Assembly (NCBI GenBank): GCA_002431915.1
Contig: DJEP01000022.1
Location: 1 to 64,000 of the forward strand
DNA: 64,000 bases
Direction of reading: 5' to 3'
Source of the DNA: Lachnospiraceae bacterium UBA5895
GTDB taxonomy: Bacteria; Bacillota; Clostridia; Lachnospirales; Lachnospiraceae
Below, one piece after another: positions 23,716-32,283 of the stretch; positions within the stretch are counted from its first letter, which is position 1, and each line of letters begins with the position of its first letter. The translations under genes were made by a program, and so were the position numbers. Under the pieces are notes generated by a model that was given only the letters and a program-made list of their open reading frames with translations, had not been told where the DNA came from and did not search any database.

Positions 23716-25266
23716 ATGAGTGTAAAAACTTTCGCTGCCATTGATGTGGGCAGTTTTGAACTCACCATGAAAATATTTGATCTCTCCGGGAAAAATACCA
23801 TGCGAGAGATCGACTGTATCCGTCAGCGGATCGACCTTGGATCGGACACCTATGCCAGCGGGAAGATCAGCAATGAGAAAATCGATGATCTGTGTCATAC
23901 GCTGAAGGAATTCTCGCAGATCATGGAATCCTATAAGGTGACTGCCTATAAAGCCTACGGCACCAGTGCCATCCGGGAGACGGAGAATACCCTGATCCTG
24001 CAGGATCAGATTGAACAGCGCACCGGTATCCGGATGGAGACTTTGAGTAACTCCGAGCAGCGTTTCCTGGACTACAAGTCCATTGCTTCCAAGGGGGAGA
24101 CTTTCCGCAGAATTATCGAGGAAAAAACGGCAATCCTGGACATCGGCGGCGGTAGTATCCAAATTTCCCTGTTTGACAAGGATACGCTGGTATCGACCCA
24201 AAACTTACGCCTTGGTGTATTACGTTTGCAGGAACTGCTGAATCATCTGAACGCGGGCAGCACCCAGATGGAGCGCCTGGTGGACGAACTTGCCACGGCG
24301 CAGCTGGATGATTATAAGAAGCTGTACCTCAAGGACCGTGAGATCAAAAATATCATTATTGTGGACGATTACCTGTCTCCCTGGGCGGTACGCAAGGCTC
24401 ATGAGCGGGGAGAAGTCAATGCTGTCGTGGATCGCAAGGCATTTTCCCAGCTGATGGAAGCTCTTCGTACCAAAGGTACCACGGAGCTGGCCAAGCGGAT
24501 GGATATTGCGGAGGAAAAAGTGCCGTTGGTATACATCAGTGCCATTCTCACCAGACGAATCGCAGAACTGATGGGAGCGGAACAGGTCTGGGCACCGGGC
24601 GTAACGCTATGCGACGGTATTGCCTACGAGTATGCGGAGCAGAATAAAATGTTTCGGGGCGAGCATGATTTTGCAGAGGATATTATCGCCTGTGCAATGA
24701 ATATCAGCAAGCGTTACAACGGCAGCAGCAAGAGAGCGGATACCCTGGAGCATATCACGACCACGATCTTTGACAGCATGAAAAAAGTGCATGGCATGGG
24801 GCAGAGAGAACGCCTGTATCTGCGGCTTGCCGCTATTTTGCACGACTGTGGAAAATACATCAGCCTGATCAATACCGGTGAGGCTTCCTATGACATTATC
24901 ATGGCGACGGAAATGATTGGATTGTCCCATATGGAGCGGGAGATCGTGGCAAATGTGGTGCGCTTTAACCACAGCGATTTCGTCTATTACGGGCAGGCAC
25001 AGGAACGCCCCATGGGATTAGACAAGGAGAGCTACTTAACGGTTGCCAAGCTGACCGCCATCTTACGTCTGGCGAACAGCTTAGACCGCAGCCACAAGCA
25101 GAAAATGAAGGGCGTCAAGGCCGTTTTACAGGACAACGAACTGATTCTGAAGGTGGACACCCAGGAAGATATCACGCTGGAAAAGGGATTCTTCCAGACC
25201 AGCACGGAATTTTTCAAAGAAGTATACAGCATCACACCGGTGATCCGGCAGAAGAAGAAATTTTAA
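23716..25266 (+). CDS. ppx: Exopolyphosphatase / guanosine pentaphosphatase with HD domain
   Basis: A 516-residue Ppx/GppA-type phosphatase that hydrolyses polyphosphate or pppGpp. The N-terminal ASKHA domains show AAIDVGSFELTMKIFD, YGTSAIRE and ILDIGGGSIQISLF. The C-terminal half contains an HD hydrolase-like region (AAILHDCGKYISLINT, then VRFNHSDFVYYG). The start is ATG 23716 after AAAAGGAGA; a TTG start at 23695 lies upstream of that site. It is paired with the polyphosphate kinase gene 18 bp downstream, so the same unit makes and degrades polyphosphate. Confidence 0.93.
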   Translation: MSVKTFAAIDVGSFELTMKIFDLSGKNTMREIDCIRQRIDLGSDTYASGKISNEKIDDLCHTLKEFSQIMESYKVTAYKAYGTSAIRETENTLILQDQIEQRTGIRMETLSNSEQRFLDYKSIASKGETFRRIIEEKTAILDIGGGSIQISLFDKDTLVSTQNLRLGVLRLQELLNHLNAGSTQMERLVDELATAQLDDYKKLYLKDREIKNIIIVDDYLSPWAVRKAHERGEVNAVVDRKAFSQLMEALRTKGTTELAKRMDIAEEKVPLVYISAILTRRIAELMGAEQVWAPGVTLCDGIAYEYAEQNKMFRGEHDFAEDIIACAMNISKRYNGSSKRADTLEHITTTIFDSMKKVHGMGQRERLYLRLAAILHDCGKYISLINTGEASYDIIMATEMIGLSHMEREIVANVVRFNHSDFVYYGQAQERPMGLDKESYLTVAKLTAILRLANSLDRSHKQKMKGVKAVLQDNELILKVDTQEDITLEKGFFQTSTEFFKEVYSITPVIRQKKKF

Positions 25267-25284
25267 GGGAGGCAACAGGACAAT

Positions 25285-27411
25285 ATGGAAATTAATTTCA
25301 GTGATCCCAAATATTATACCAACCGGGAACTCAGCTGGGTGCTGTTTGACCATAGAGTGTTGAATGAAGCCAGAGATAAGAGTATTCCTCTGTTTGAACG
25401 GTTGAAATTTTTAAGCATTACGGCATCGAATCTGGATGAATTCTTCATGATCCGTGTGGCATCCTTAAAAGATATGGAAAATGCCGGTTATACCAAAAAA
25501 GATATTGCGGGCATGACTCCCACAGACCAGTTGAAAGCGCTGCATGTGGCGATCCATGAACTGGTGGATCTGCAATATTCCACCTATAACCGTTCCCTGC
25601 TTCCGCTTTTGGAGAAAAACGGACTGCATATCATCAGGGAGTATGAGCAGCTGACAGCGGAGGAAGCTGCGTACGTGGATCAGTATTTTCAGGAAAACGT
25701 GTATCCCGTGCTGACCCCCATGGCCGTGGATTCTTCCAGACCGTTCCCTCTGATCCGCAACAAGTCGCTGAACATCGGAGCCATGGTGCGGAAGAAGAAC
25801 AGCGACGAAGAGTTGGAATTCGCTACGGTGCAGGTGCCCAGTGTCTTAAGCCGCGTGGTACGGATTCCTTCCAAGGGCAAGAACTGCAAAATTATTCTGC
25901 TGGAAGAGATCATCGAGCGGAATATGGATAAACTGTTCTTAAATTATGATATCGTCTGTGCACATCCTTTCCGGATCATGCGTAATGCTGACTTAAGCAT
26001 TGACGAGGATGAGGCGGCAGATCTGCTGAAAGAGATTGAGAAGCAGCTGAAGAAACGTCAGTGGGGCGAAGCCATCCGCCTGGAAGTGGAAAGCGGTATG
26101 GATAAGCGGCTGCTGAAGATCATTAAAAAAGAACTCAACATTGAGACACAGAATATTTATGAAATCGACGGCCCCTTAGATCTGACCGTATTGATGAAAA
26201 TCTACGGACTGGACGGTTTTGACCATCTGAAGACGCCGAAGTATGAACCTCAGCAGTCCCCGGCGCTTCCCACAGGCTGCAATATTTTCGAAGAGATCCG
26301 CAAGGGTGATATTCTGTTACATCATCCGTTCCAGAGCTTTACACCGGTGGTGGATTTCATCCGTCAGGCGGCGAGAGATCCGGAAGTATTGGCAATCAAG
26401 CAGACATTGTATCGTGTCAGCGGCAATTCGCCGATTATCGCGGCACTGGCACAGGCGGCTGAGAACGGCAAGCAGGTTACGGTACTGGTGGAACTGAAAG
26501 CCCGTTTCGATGAGGAAAATAATATTGTCTGGGCGAGAATGCTGGAGAAGGCCGGCTGTCATGTTATCTACGGACTGGTGGGTCTGAAGACCCATTCCAA
26601 GATTACACTGGTGGTCCGCAGAGAAGAGGACGGCATCCGCAGATATGTCCATCTGGGCACCGGTAACTACAACGATGCTACGGCGAAGCTGTATACGGAT
26701 GTGGGTATGCTGACCTGTGCGGAGCGCATCGGCGAGGATGCCACGGCAGTATTCAACATGCTCTCCGGTTATTCGGAGCCTCTGTTCTGGAACAAACTGG
26801 CACTGGCACCGCTGTGGCTGAAGGATAAGTTCCTGCATCTGATCGAGCGGGAGAAAAATTATGCACTGGAGGGCAAGAATGCCCATATCATTGCGAAGAT
26901 GAACTCTCTCTGCGATAAGGATATTATCCGTGCCCTGTATGAAGCAAGTGCGGCAGGCGTGAAGATCGAACTGATCGTCAGAGGTATCTGCTGTCTGAAA
27001 GTGGGAATCCCGGGAGTCAGCGAGAACATCAGTGTCCGTTCCATCGTCGGCAATTTCCTGGAGCACAGCCGCATTTTCTATTTTGCCAACGATGACCATT
27101 ATGAGATTTACTGCGGAAGCGCGGACTGGATGCCCCGTAACCTGGAGCGCCGTGTGGAGATCCTGTTCCCGGTGGACCGCCCGGAACTGAAAGAGGAATT
27201 GTTACATATCCTTAACAGCCAGCTGAAGGATAATGTGAAGGCATCTATTTTACAGCCTGACGGCGGCTATGTGAAGCAGGACAAGAGAGGAAAGCAGCTG
27301 TTCAATTCTCAGGATGCTTTCTGTCTGGAAGCCATTCAAAAAGCAAAGGAGGCTGCGGGAGAGTCTGCCATTGAGAGCAGGACTTTTATCCCGGAGACAC
27401 ATCATGAATAA
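25285..27411 (+). CDS. ppk1: Polyphosphate kinase 1
   Basis: Reversibly polymerises ATP gamma-phosphate into polyphosphate. It has 708 residues, the usual size. It begins with YYTNRELSWVLFDHRVLNEA (N domain), followed by LTPMAVDSSRPFPLIRNKSLN (head domain). The catalytic C1 domain has HHPFQSFTPVVDFI and the phosphorylated His in GLKTHSKITLVVRRE; the C2 domain has NFLEHSRIFYFAN and GSADWMPRNLERRVE. It forms an operon with ppx; its last codons overlap the maf start. Confidence 0.97.
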   Translation: MEINFSDPKYYTNRELSWVLFDHRVLNEARDKSIPLFERLKFLSITASNLDEFFMIRVASLKDMENAGYTKKDIAGMTPTDQLKALHVAIHELVDLQYSTYNRSLLPLLEKNGLHIIREYEQLTAEEAAYVDQYFQENVYPVLTPMAVDSSRPFPLIRNKSLNIGAMVRKKNSDEELEFATVQVPSVLSRVVRIPSKGKNCKIILLEEIIERNMDKLFLNYDIVCAHPFRIMRNADLSIDEDEAADLLKEIEKQLKKRQWGEAIRLEVESGMDKRLLKIIKKELNIETQNIYEIDGPLDLTVLMKIYGLDGFDHLKTPKYEPQQSPALPTGCNIFEEIRKGDILLHHPFQSFTPVVDFIRQAARDPEVLAIKQTLYRVSGNSPIIAALAQAAENGKQVTVLVELKARFDEENNIVWARMLEKAGCHVIYGLVGLKTHSKITLVVRREEDGIRRYVHLGTGNYNDATAKLYTDVGMLTCAERIGEDATAVFNMLSGYSEPLFWNKLALAPLWLKDKFLHLIEREKNYALEGKNAHIIAKMNSLCDKDIIRALYEASAAGVKIELIVRGICCLKVGIPGVSENISVRSIVGNFLEHSRIFYFANDDHYEIYCGSADWMPRNLERRVEILFPVDRPELKEELLHILNSQLKDNVKASILQPDGGYVKQDKRGKQLFNSQDAFCLEAIQKAKEAAGESAIESRTFIPETHHE

Positions 27412-28087
27412 AAAGATCATACTGGCATCCGCCTCCCCCAGGAGACGGGAGCTTCTGACCAAGATCGGTCTTGATTTTGAGGTCGTGGTCAGCAAGACCG
27501 AGGAGAAGATCACCTCCACCGATCCTGCAAAGGTGGTGGAGGAACTGTCGGCGCAGAAGGCGGAAGCCGTGTGGGAGAAGCTTGTCTGCGGTGCCCGTGA
27601 TGCAGCGCAGGGTTCGATTACCGGCGGCAGACGACCGGACGAGGTCTCCGATGTCTGTGATACAGCGCGGGAGTGCAGAGAAAGTACGATGTCAGACACC
27701 ATTGTGCTGGGAGCCGACACGGTGGTTGTCTGCGATGGTAAAATCCTTGGCAAGCCTGTGGACATCGAAAATGCCGTCGGCATGCTTACCATGCTGCAGG
27801 GCAGAGCCCATGAAGTATATACGGGAGTGACGGTTGTTTACGGGGAAAACGGGGAGAAAAAGGCACTGACCTTCCATGAGAAGACTGTTGTGCATTTCTG
27901 CCCCATGACGGAGGAACAGATCCGGGAATATGTGGCTACCGGGGATCCCATGGACAAGGCGGGATCCTACGGCATTCAGGGAATCTGCGCCCGGTATATC
28001 CGTGGCATCGAAGGAGATTACAATAATGTGGTAGGACTTCCGGCGGGGAGAGTCTATCAGGAACTGCATGGACTGGGTTTAGTGTAG
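27404..28087 (+). CDS. maf: Maf-family nucleotide pyrophosphatase
   Basis: A house-cleaning nucleoside triphosphate pyrophosphatase of 227 residues. Motifs are ILASASPRRRELL (S..R.ELL), VLGADTVVVCDGKILGKP, RAHEVYTGVTV and DKAGSYGIQG. The start ATG at 27404 overlaps the ppk1 stop codon by 8 bp. Compared with the usual 190 residues it carries about 34 extra residues between the first helix and the GADTVV strand (CGARDAAQGSITGG to ECREST), a polar, probably disordered loop. This extra segment does not disturb the catalytic motifs. Confidence 0.92.
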   Translation: MNKKIILASASPRRRELLTKIGLDFEVVVSKTEEKITSTDPAKVVEELSAQKAEAVWEKLVCGARDAAQGSITGGRRPDEVSDVCDTARECRESTMSDTIVLGADTVVVCDGKILGKPVDIENAVGMLTMLQGRAHEVYTGVTVVYGENGEKKALTFHEKTVVHFCPMTEEQIREYVATGDPMDKAGSYGIQGICARYIRGIEGDYNNVVGLPAGRVYQELHGLGLV

Positions 28088-28097
28088 GAGAACAAGA

Positions 28098-28751
28098 ATG
28101 AAGAAAGCAGCAATTTTTGATCTGGACGGAACTTTATCCGATTCCATTATGAGCATGAAATACAGCGGAGACAAGACCATGGCGGAATTCGGCTATGGTC
28201 CTTTCTCCGTGCAGGATTACAAATATTTTGTAGGTGACGGCGCTGCCAATCTGGTGAAGCGTGCGCTGATCAAGGGCGGAGATACCGGTCTGACCCATTT
28301 TGAGGCAGCCTATGCCAGATACAAAGAGATCTTTCAGGCGAACTGCATGTATCAGGTGAAGCCTTATGAAGGAATCCCGGAACTGCTGGAAGAGTTGAAG
28401 AAACGTGGGATGAAGATCGCGGTACTTTCCAACAAGCCTCACCATGCCGCCGTGGATGTCATCGAGAGCCTGTTCGGAAAGGGCTATTTTGACGTAGTGC
28501 AGGGACAGGTGGACGGCGTGCCCATCAAGCCCGATCCCGCCGGAGTCTTCCGGATATTAGATCAGTTCGGTCTCACCGCGGACGAAGTGCTCTACATGGG
28601 AGACACCGCCACAGACATGAAGACAGGCAAGACTGCCGGTGCCTTCACCGTAGGTGTCCTCTGGGGATTCCGTGACCGTGCGGAGTTGGAAGAAAGCCAC
28701 GCCGATGCCATTATCGCCCATCCGCTGGAACTGTTGAATTATTGTGAATAA
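28098..28751 (+). CDS. HAD-superfamily phosphatase, phosphoglycolate-phosphatase-like
   Basis: A 217-residue HAD subfamily IA hydrolase. Motif I is FDLDGTLSDS with the nucleophile Asp, motif II is VLSNKPHHAA, the Lys motif is GVPIKPDPAGV and motif III is YMGDTATDMKTG. The cap is a helical insertion after motif I. AGGAG precedes the ATG, 10 bp after maf. Similar genes are called gph, but substrates vary widely (phosphoglycolate, pyrophosphate, sugar phosphates). It is the last gene before a terminator. Confidence 0.9.
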   Translation: MKKAAIFDLDGTLSDSIMSMKYSGDKTMAEFGYGPFSVQDYKYFVGDGAANLVKRALIKGGDTGLTHFEAAYARYKEIFQANCMYQVKPYEGIPELLEELKKRGMKIAVLSNKPHHAAVDVIESLFGKGYFDVVQGQVDGVPIKPDPAGVFRILDQFGLTADEVLYMGDTATDMKTGKTAGAFTVGVLWGFRDRAELEESHADAIIAHPLELLNYCE

Positions 28752-28766
28752 TGTGATTTAGAAGAT

Positions 28767-28818
28767 ATGGCTTCTATGCCCAGACTTTTTAAAACGCTGG
28801 GGTATAGAAGCCATTTTA
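28767..28818 (+). terminator. Terminator after the HAD phosphatase gene
   Basis: ATGGCTTCTATGCCCAG 28767-28783 pairs with 28797-28814, with one mismatch and a bulge, around a T-rich loop; a short TTTTA tract follows. It ends the polyphosphate/maf operon. Confidence 0.75.
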
Positions 28819-28823
28819 TGCTA

Positions 28824-28864
28824 TTTATACCCTGTGGCGGGAGGTTCGAGGGTATAAAACCTCC
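28824..28864 (+). other. Possible H-type pseudoknot in intergenic DNA
   Basis: TTTATACCCT 28824-28833 pairs exactly with 28849-28858, and GGAGGTT 28840-28846 in its loop pairs exactly with AACCTCC 28858-28864 downstream. The second ATACCCTCCC at 28877-28886 could compete for the same partners. This is either a pseudoknot or mutually exclusive hairpins. It lies between a terminator and the small gene at 29043; the remaining bases of the 291-bp gap show nothing else. Confidence 0.3.
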
Positions 28865-29042
28865 TTTGTGTTGTGCATACCCTCCCTACACATATGTAGA
28901 TTCAGGAAAAGGAATAATATCTTCATTTTGGTCGTACACTGACGAATATAAACAGTGAAAAAATAACCGATTGACGTAAGCAACCATCCATATTATTATG
29001 AGAATAAATAAGATATTTTCGTAAGAATTTGGAGGTAATAGT

Positions 29043-29306
29043 ATGCGTGAGTATGATGATGCGGTACTGGAATGCTTCCTGGACAAACAACTCCAGCTTT
29101 TTCCGGAAGCCGTGGCAGAGACACTGGATGAAGCAGAAGATTTTCTGGAAGAGTGCATGGCAGTCGTGGTAGATTCCGTGGATGATGTCATCGAATATTT
29201 CGATGAAGCCGGCATGGATGTGGATGGTGCTGTGGATGATGAGATTCTGGAAGCAGATGAAGTATTTGATATTGGAGATGGCAGATACCTGATCGTAGAA
29301 GCGTAA
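29043..29306 (+). CDS. Small acidic conserved protein, function unknown
   Basis: An 87-residue strongly acidic protein (MREYDDAVLECFLDKQLQLF, many Asp/Glu, ending DGRYLIVEA). It is predicted to be mostly helical with a short beta ending. There is no membrane segment or signal peptide. GGAGG at 29031-29035 gives a clear start, and a terminator follows, so it is a stand-alone gene. I recall similar small proteins in Clostridia that are sometimes labelled glyoxalase without good reason. No function is offered. Confidence 0.75.
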   Translation: MREYDDAVLECFLDKQLQLFPEAVAETLDEAEDFLEECMAVVVDSVDDVIEYFDEAGMDVDGAVDDEILEADEVFDIGDGRYLIVEA

Positions 29307-29332
29307 ACCGTGAACAGAAAATGGAATGAATG

Positions 29333-29376
29333 GAAGCTCTCCGGCATATATATGTTGGAGGGCTTCTATTGTATTT
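29333..29376 (+). terminator. Terminator after the small acidic gene
   Basis: A 14-pair stem (29333-29346 with 29353-29366, several G-T pairs) with an ATATA-rich loop is followed by TATTGTATTT. It lies 27 bp after the stop codon. Confidence 0.8.
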
Positions 29377-29462
29377 AATGCTTTTATTTTTCTCTTCCCC
29401 ATTCGCCGGGAATGCGTTATAATGAACTGATAGACTTTTTACAGAAAGGTATGGTAAGGAAA

Positions 29463-30830
29463 ATGTTAGAAGGACAAAAATGTCTGGTCATCGGTTCCGG
29501 CATCAGTGGGATCGGTGCAGTGGCTTTATTGGAAAAATACAACGTAGACGTAGTTCTGTATGACAGCAGTGATAAATTGACAAAGGAAGATCTGGAGGCG
29601 AAGCTTCCGGAGGGAAGCAGGGCGGTATGCATCGCCGGAGAACTTCCTGAAAATGTGGAGCTGAGTATTCAGGCAACAGTCTTAAGCCCGGGAGTACCTA
29701 CGGATATTCCTCTGGTGAACCGTATGAGAGACCGCGGCGTACAGATCTTAGGCGAGATCGAACTGGGATTCCTTGCGGAGCAGGGCAGAGTGATCGCTAT
29801 CACCGGTACCAACGGCAAGACGACGACTACCACACTGACCGGCGAGATCATGAAGGCTCATTTCGGCAAGGAGAAGACTTTTGTCGTAGGCAATATCGGT
29901 AACCCTTATACCCTGGAAGTATCAGGGACTTCCGAGGACAGTGTCACCGTGGGAGAGATCAGTTCCTTCCAGTTAGAGACCATACATACATTTCATCCGG
30001 TGGTATCGGCAATCCTGAATATTACACCGGATCACCTGAACAGACATCATACCATGGAAAACTATGTGGCAGCCAAGGAAGCAGTGGCTTCCCAGCAGAC
30101 GAAAGCAGACATCTGTGTGCTGAATTATGACAATGATTACACCAAAGATTTCGCCGGAAGATGTCCTGCCACCCCGGTACTGTTCTCCTCCCATCACGAG
30201 CTGGAGAACGGGTATTTCCTGCGGGGAGACAAGATCATCAAGAGCGTAAACGGCGAAGAGCACGAGCTGATGGACATTCATAAAGACATGAATCTGGTAG
30301 GCTTATGTAATGTAGAAAATGTGATGGCAGCCATCGCCATTGCAGAGGGCATGCAGGTGCCTATGGAGACGATTCTTAATGTGATCCGCGGATTCCATGC
30401 GGTGGAGCACAGAATTGAGTTCGTAGCCACCAAGGGCGGTGTGGACTATTACAACGATTCCAAGGGAACCAATCCCGATGCCGCTATCCAGGGCATCAAA
30501 GCCATGAGCAAGCCTACGGTCCTCATCGGTGGTGGTTATGACAAGCAGAGCGAGTATGACGAATGGATTGACAGCTTTGACGACAAGGTAAAATGCCTCG
30601 TCCTCATCGGACAGACCAGAGAGAAGATCGCCGAGTGTGCCAAAAAGCACGGTTTTGATAAGATCCGGTTTGCGGATACCTATGACGAATGCCTGAAGCT
30701 GTGTACCGAATTGGCAGAGCCGGGAGATGCGGTTCTTCTGTCTCCGGCATGTGCAAGCTGGGGCATGTTCCCGAACTATGAGGTCAGAGGACAGCTTTTC
30801 AAGGAATACGTCCGTGGACTGGCTGATTAA
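29463..30830 (+). CDS. murD: UDP-N-acetylmuramoylalanine--D-glutamate ligase
   Basis: Adds D-glutamate to UDP-MurNAc-Ala in peptidoglycan synthesis. It has 455 residues and three Mur-ligase domains: KCLVIGSGISGIGAVALLEK (UDP binding), ITGTNGKTTTTTLTGEI (P-loop, near residue 118), GEISSFQLETI, NITPDHLNRHHTMENYVAAKE, VEHRIEFVATKGGVDYYNDSKG and LLSPACASWGMFPNYEVRG. The start is taken at ATG 29463; in-frame codons at 29412 and 29451 are possible but less well placed. It is first in a division cluster with ftsW, murA, ftsQ and ftsZ. Confidence 0.96.
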   Translation: MLEGQKCLVIGSGISGIGAVALLEKYNVDVVLYDSSDKLTKEDLEAKLPEGSRAVCIAGELPENVELSIQATVLSPGVPTDIPLVNRMRDRGVQILGEIELGFLAEQGRVIAITGTNGKTTTTTLTGEIMKAHFGKEKTFVVGNIGNPYTLEVSGTSEDSVTVGEISSFQLETIHTFHPVVSAILNITPDHLNRHHTMENYVAAKEAVASQQTKADICVLNYDNDYTKDFAGRCPATPVLFSSHHELENGYFLRGDKIIKSVNGEEHELMDIHKDMNLVGLCNVENVMAAIAIAEGMQVPMETILNVIRGFHAVEHRIEFVATKGGVDYYNDSKGTNPDAAIQGIKAMSKPTVLIGGGYDKQSEYDEWIDSFDDKVKCLVLIGQTREKIAECAKKHGFDKIRFADTYDECLKLCTELAEPGDAVLLSPACASWGMFPNYEVRGQLFKEYVRGLAD

Positions 30831-30875
30831 GTAGTAATAAGTAATAATGTATAGAAGTAAGGAGTAAAAGCAGGC

Positions 30876-32042
30876 ATGGCAGAAGCTCGCAGAAGACGTA
30901 AAAAGAAACAACAATCGGAATACTTTTTTGACTACAGTCTGCTTTTCATTGTGCTGTTTTTACTGGGATTCGGTCTGATCATGATCTATTCCGCCAGCTC
31001 CTATGAGGCTTATGATACTTATGGAGATGCAGCTTACTATATGAAGAAACAGCTCGTCGCCAACATCATCGGACTGGTATTCATGATCATCATTGCCAAT
31101 ATTCCATATACATTCTGGGAGAGGTTCGCAACGCTGGGTTATGTGGTCTCCATGGTACTGATCTTCCTGGTACTGACACCGTTAGGTATCAGTTCCCATG
31201 GTGCGAGACGATGGATCGGTATTCCCCATACGGGATTTAACTTACAGCCTGCGGAGGTGGCAAAGCTGTGCATGATCCTGTTTCTGGCAAGCCTGGTATG
31301 CAAGATGGGCAAAAGTGTCCGCACCATGAAGGGATTTTTCATTATGATGGCAGCACCGCTTCCGATTGCAGCCAGCGTTTATCTGATCACGGATAACTTA
31401 AGTTCCGCCATTATCATCATGGGAATCTCTGTACTGATGGTATTCGTGGCAAGCCCGGATTACAAGAAATTTATCATCATGGGATTGAGTGTGGTAGCCG
31501 CCGCAGCCCTGCTGGTATTTTTGGTAGTACAGATGGGCGATAAAATAGAAGGCTTCCGTCTGGCGAGAATCCAGGCGTGGCTGAACCCGGAGAGCCAGGC
31601 ACAGGACAAAGGTTTCCAGACATTACAGGCACTGTATGCCATCGGAAGCGGCGGCATCTGGGGCAAGGGACTGGGACAGAGTATGCAGAAGTTAAGTTTC
31701 CTGCCCGAGGCACAGAATGATATGATCTTCTCCATTATCTGTGAGGAACTGGGACTGTTCGGAGCGGTTGCCATTATTCTGATGTTCATTATGCTGTTAT
31801 GGCGAATGATGGTCATTGCCAACAACGCACCGGATCTGTTCGGCGCCATGCTGGTAGTGGGTGTTATGGGACACATAGCAATTCAGGCAATCCTGAACAT
31901 TGCGGTTGTAACCAACTCCATTCCGAATACCGGAATCTCCCTGCCGTTTATCAGTTACGGAGGTTCTTCGGCATTGTTCCTTCTGTCGGAGATCGGGCTG
32001 GTCTTAAGTGTTGCGCGGAGGATCCAGCTAAAAGAGTTGTAG
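30876..32042 (+). CDS. ftsW: FtsW/RodA/SpoVE-family SEDS glycosyltransferase
   Basis: A 388-residue SEDS-family peptidoglycan polymerase with a basic cytoplasmic start (AEARRRRKKKQQ) and about ten membrane segments. Motifs are LIMIYSASSYEAY, GARRWIGIPHTGFNLQPAEVAKL with the functional loop, RLARIQAWLNPESQAQDKGFQ and NSIPNTGISLPFISYGGSSALF. It works with a class B penicillin-binding protein in septum or spore cortex synthesis. Its position between murD and murA/ftsQ/ftsZ favours FtsW, but SpoVE cannot be excluded. Repeat copy C lies after it. Confidence 0.94.
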   Translation: MAEARRRRKKKQQSEYFFDYSLLFIVLFLLGFGLIMIYSASSYEAYDTYGDAAYYMKKQLVANIIGLVFMIIIANIPYTFWERFATLGYVVSMVLIFLVLTPLGISSHGARRWIGIPHTGFNLQPAEVAKLCMILFLASLVCKMGKSVRTMKGFFIMMAAPLPIAASVYLITDNLSSAIIIMGISVLMVFVASPDYKKFIIMGLSVVAAAALLVFLVVQMGDKIEGFRLARIQAWLNPESQAQDKGFQTLQALYAIGSGGIWGKGLGQSMQKLSFLPEAQNDMIFSIICEELGLFGAVAIILMFIMLLWRMMVIANNAPDLFGAMLVVGVMGHIAIQAILNIAVVTNSIPNTGISLPFISYGGSSALFLLSEIGLVLSVARRIQLKEL

Positions 32043-32102
32043 AAATACATATTTAGAAGACATGGTACGAAACAGTGCCTTCCTACATAAGATAGGAGTA
32101 TC

Positions 32103-32256
32103 ATAACTATTCAGTACTCCATTCGCAAAATCGCTCTTTTAGAGCTTACTTTTTGCTCATGTGGTTACTTCGCCGTATAAATTATGTCAAATGTTCTTAC
32201 GAATGCAAGCATTCGACATACATGTTGACATAATTTGCACGGCTCTGAATAGTAAT
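32103..32256 (-). repeat. Dispersed palindromic repeat, copy C (full length, reversed)
   Basis: A 154-bp element in the opposite orientation to copy A. Read on the minus strand it has ACTATTCAGAGCC, a stem AAATTATGTCAA / TTGACATAATTT with a sequence different from copy A but the same pairing, the conserved CGAATGCTTGCATTCG hairpin, the linker GGCGAAGTAACCACATGA and a hairpin GCTC/GAGC within GCAAAA/TTTTGC. It ends 27 bp before the murA start codon. Confidence 0.9.
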
Positions 32257-32283
32257 ACATCTTATAAACGGGGATGGTGCTGT

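Noticed and set aside
26317..27099. A 260-codon minus-strand frame opposite ppk1
   Set aside because: It lies entirely within polyphosphate kinase and has no supporting start signal or domain.
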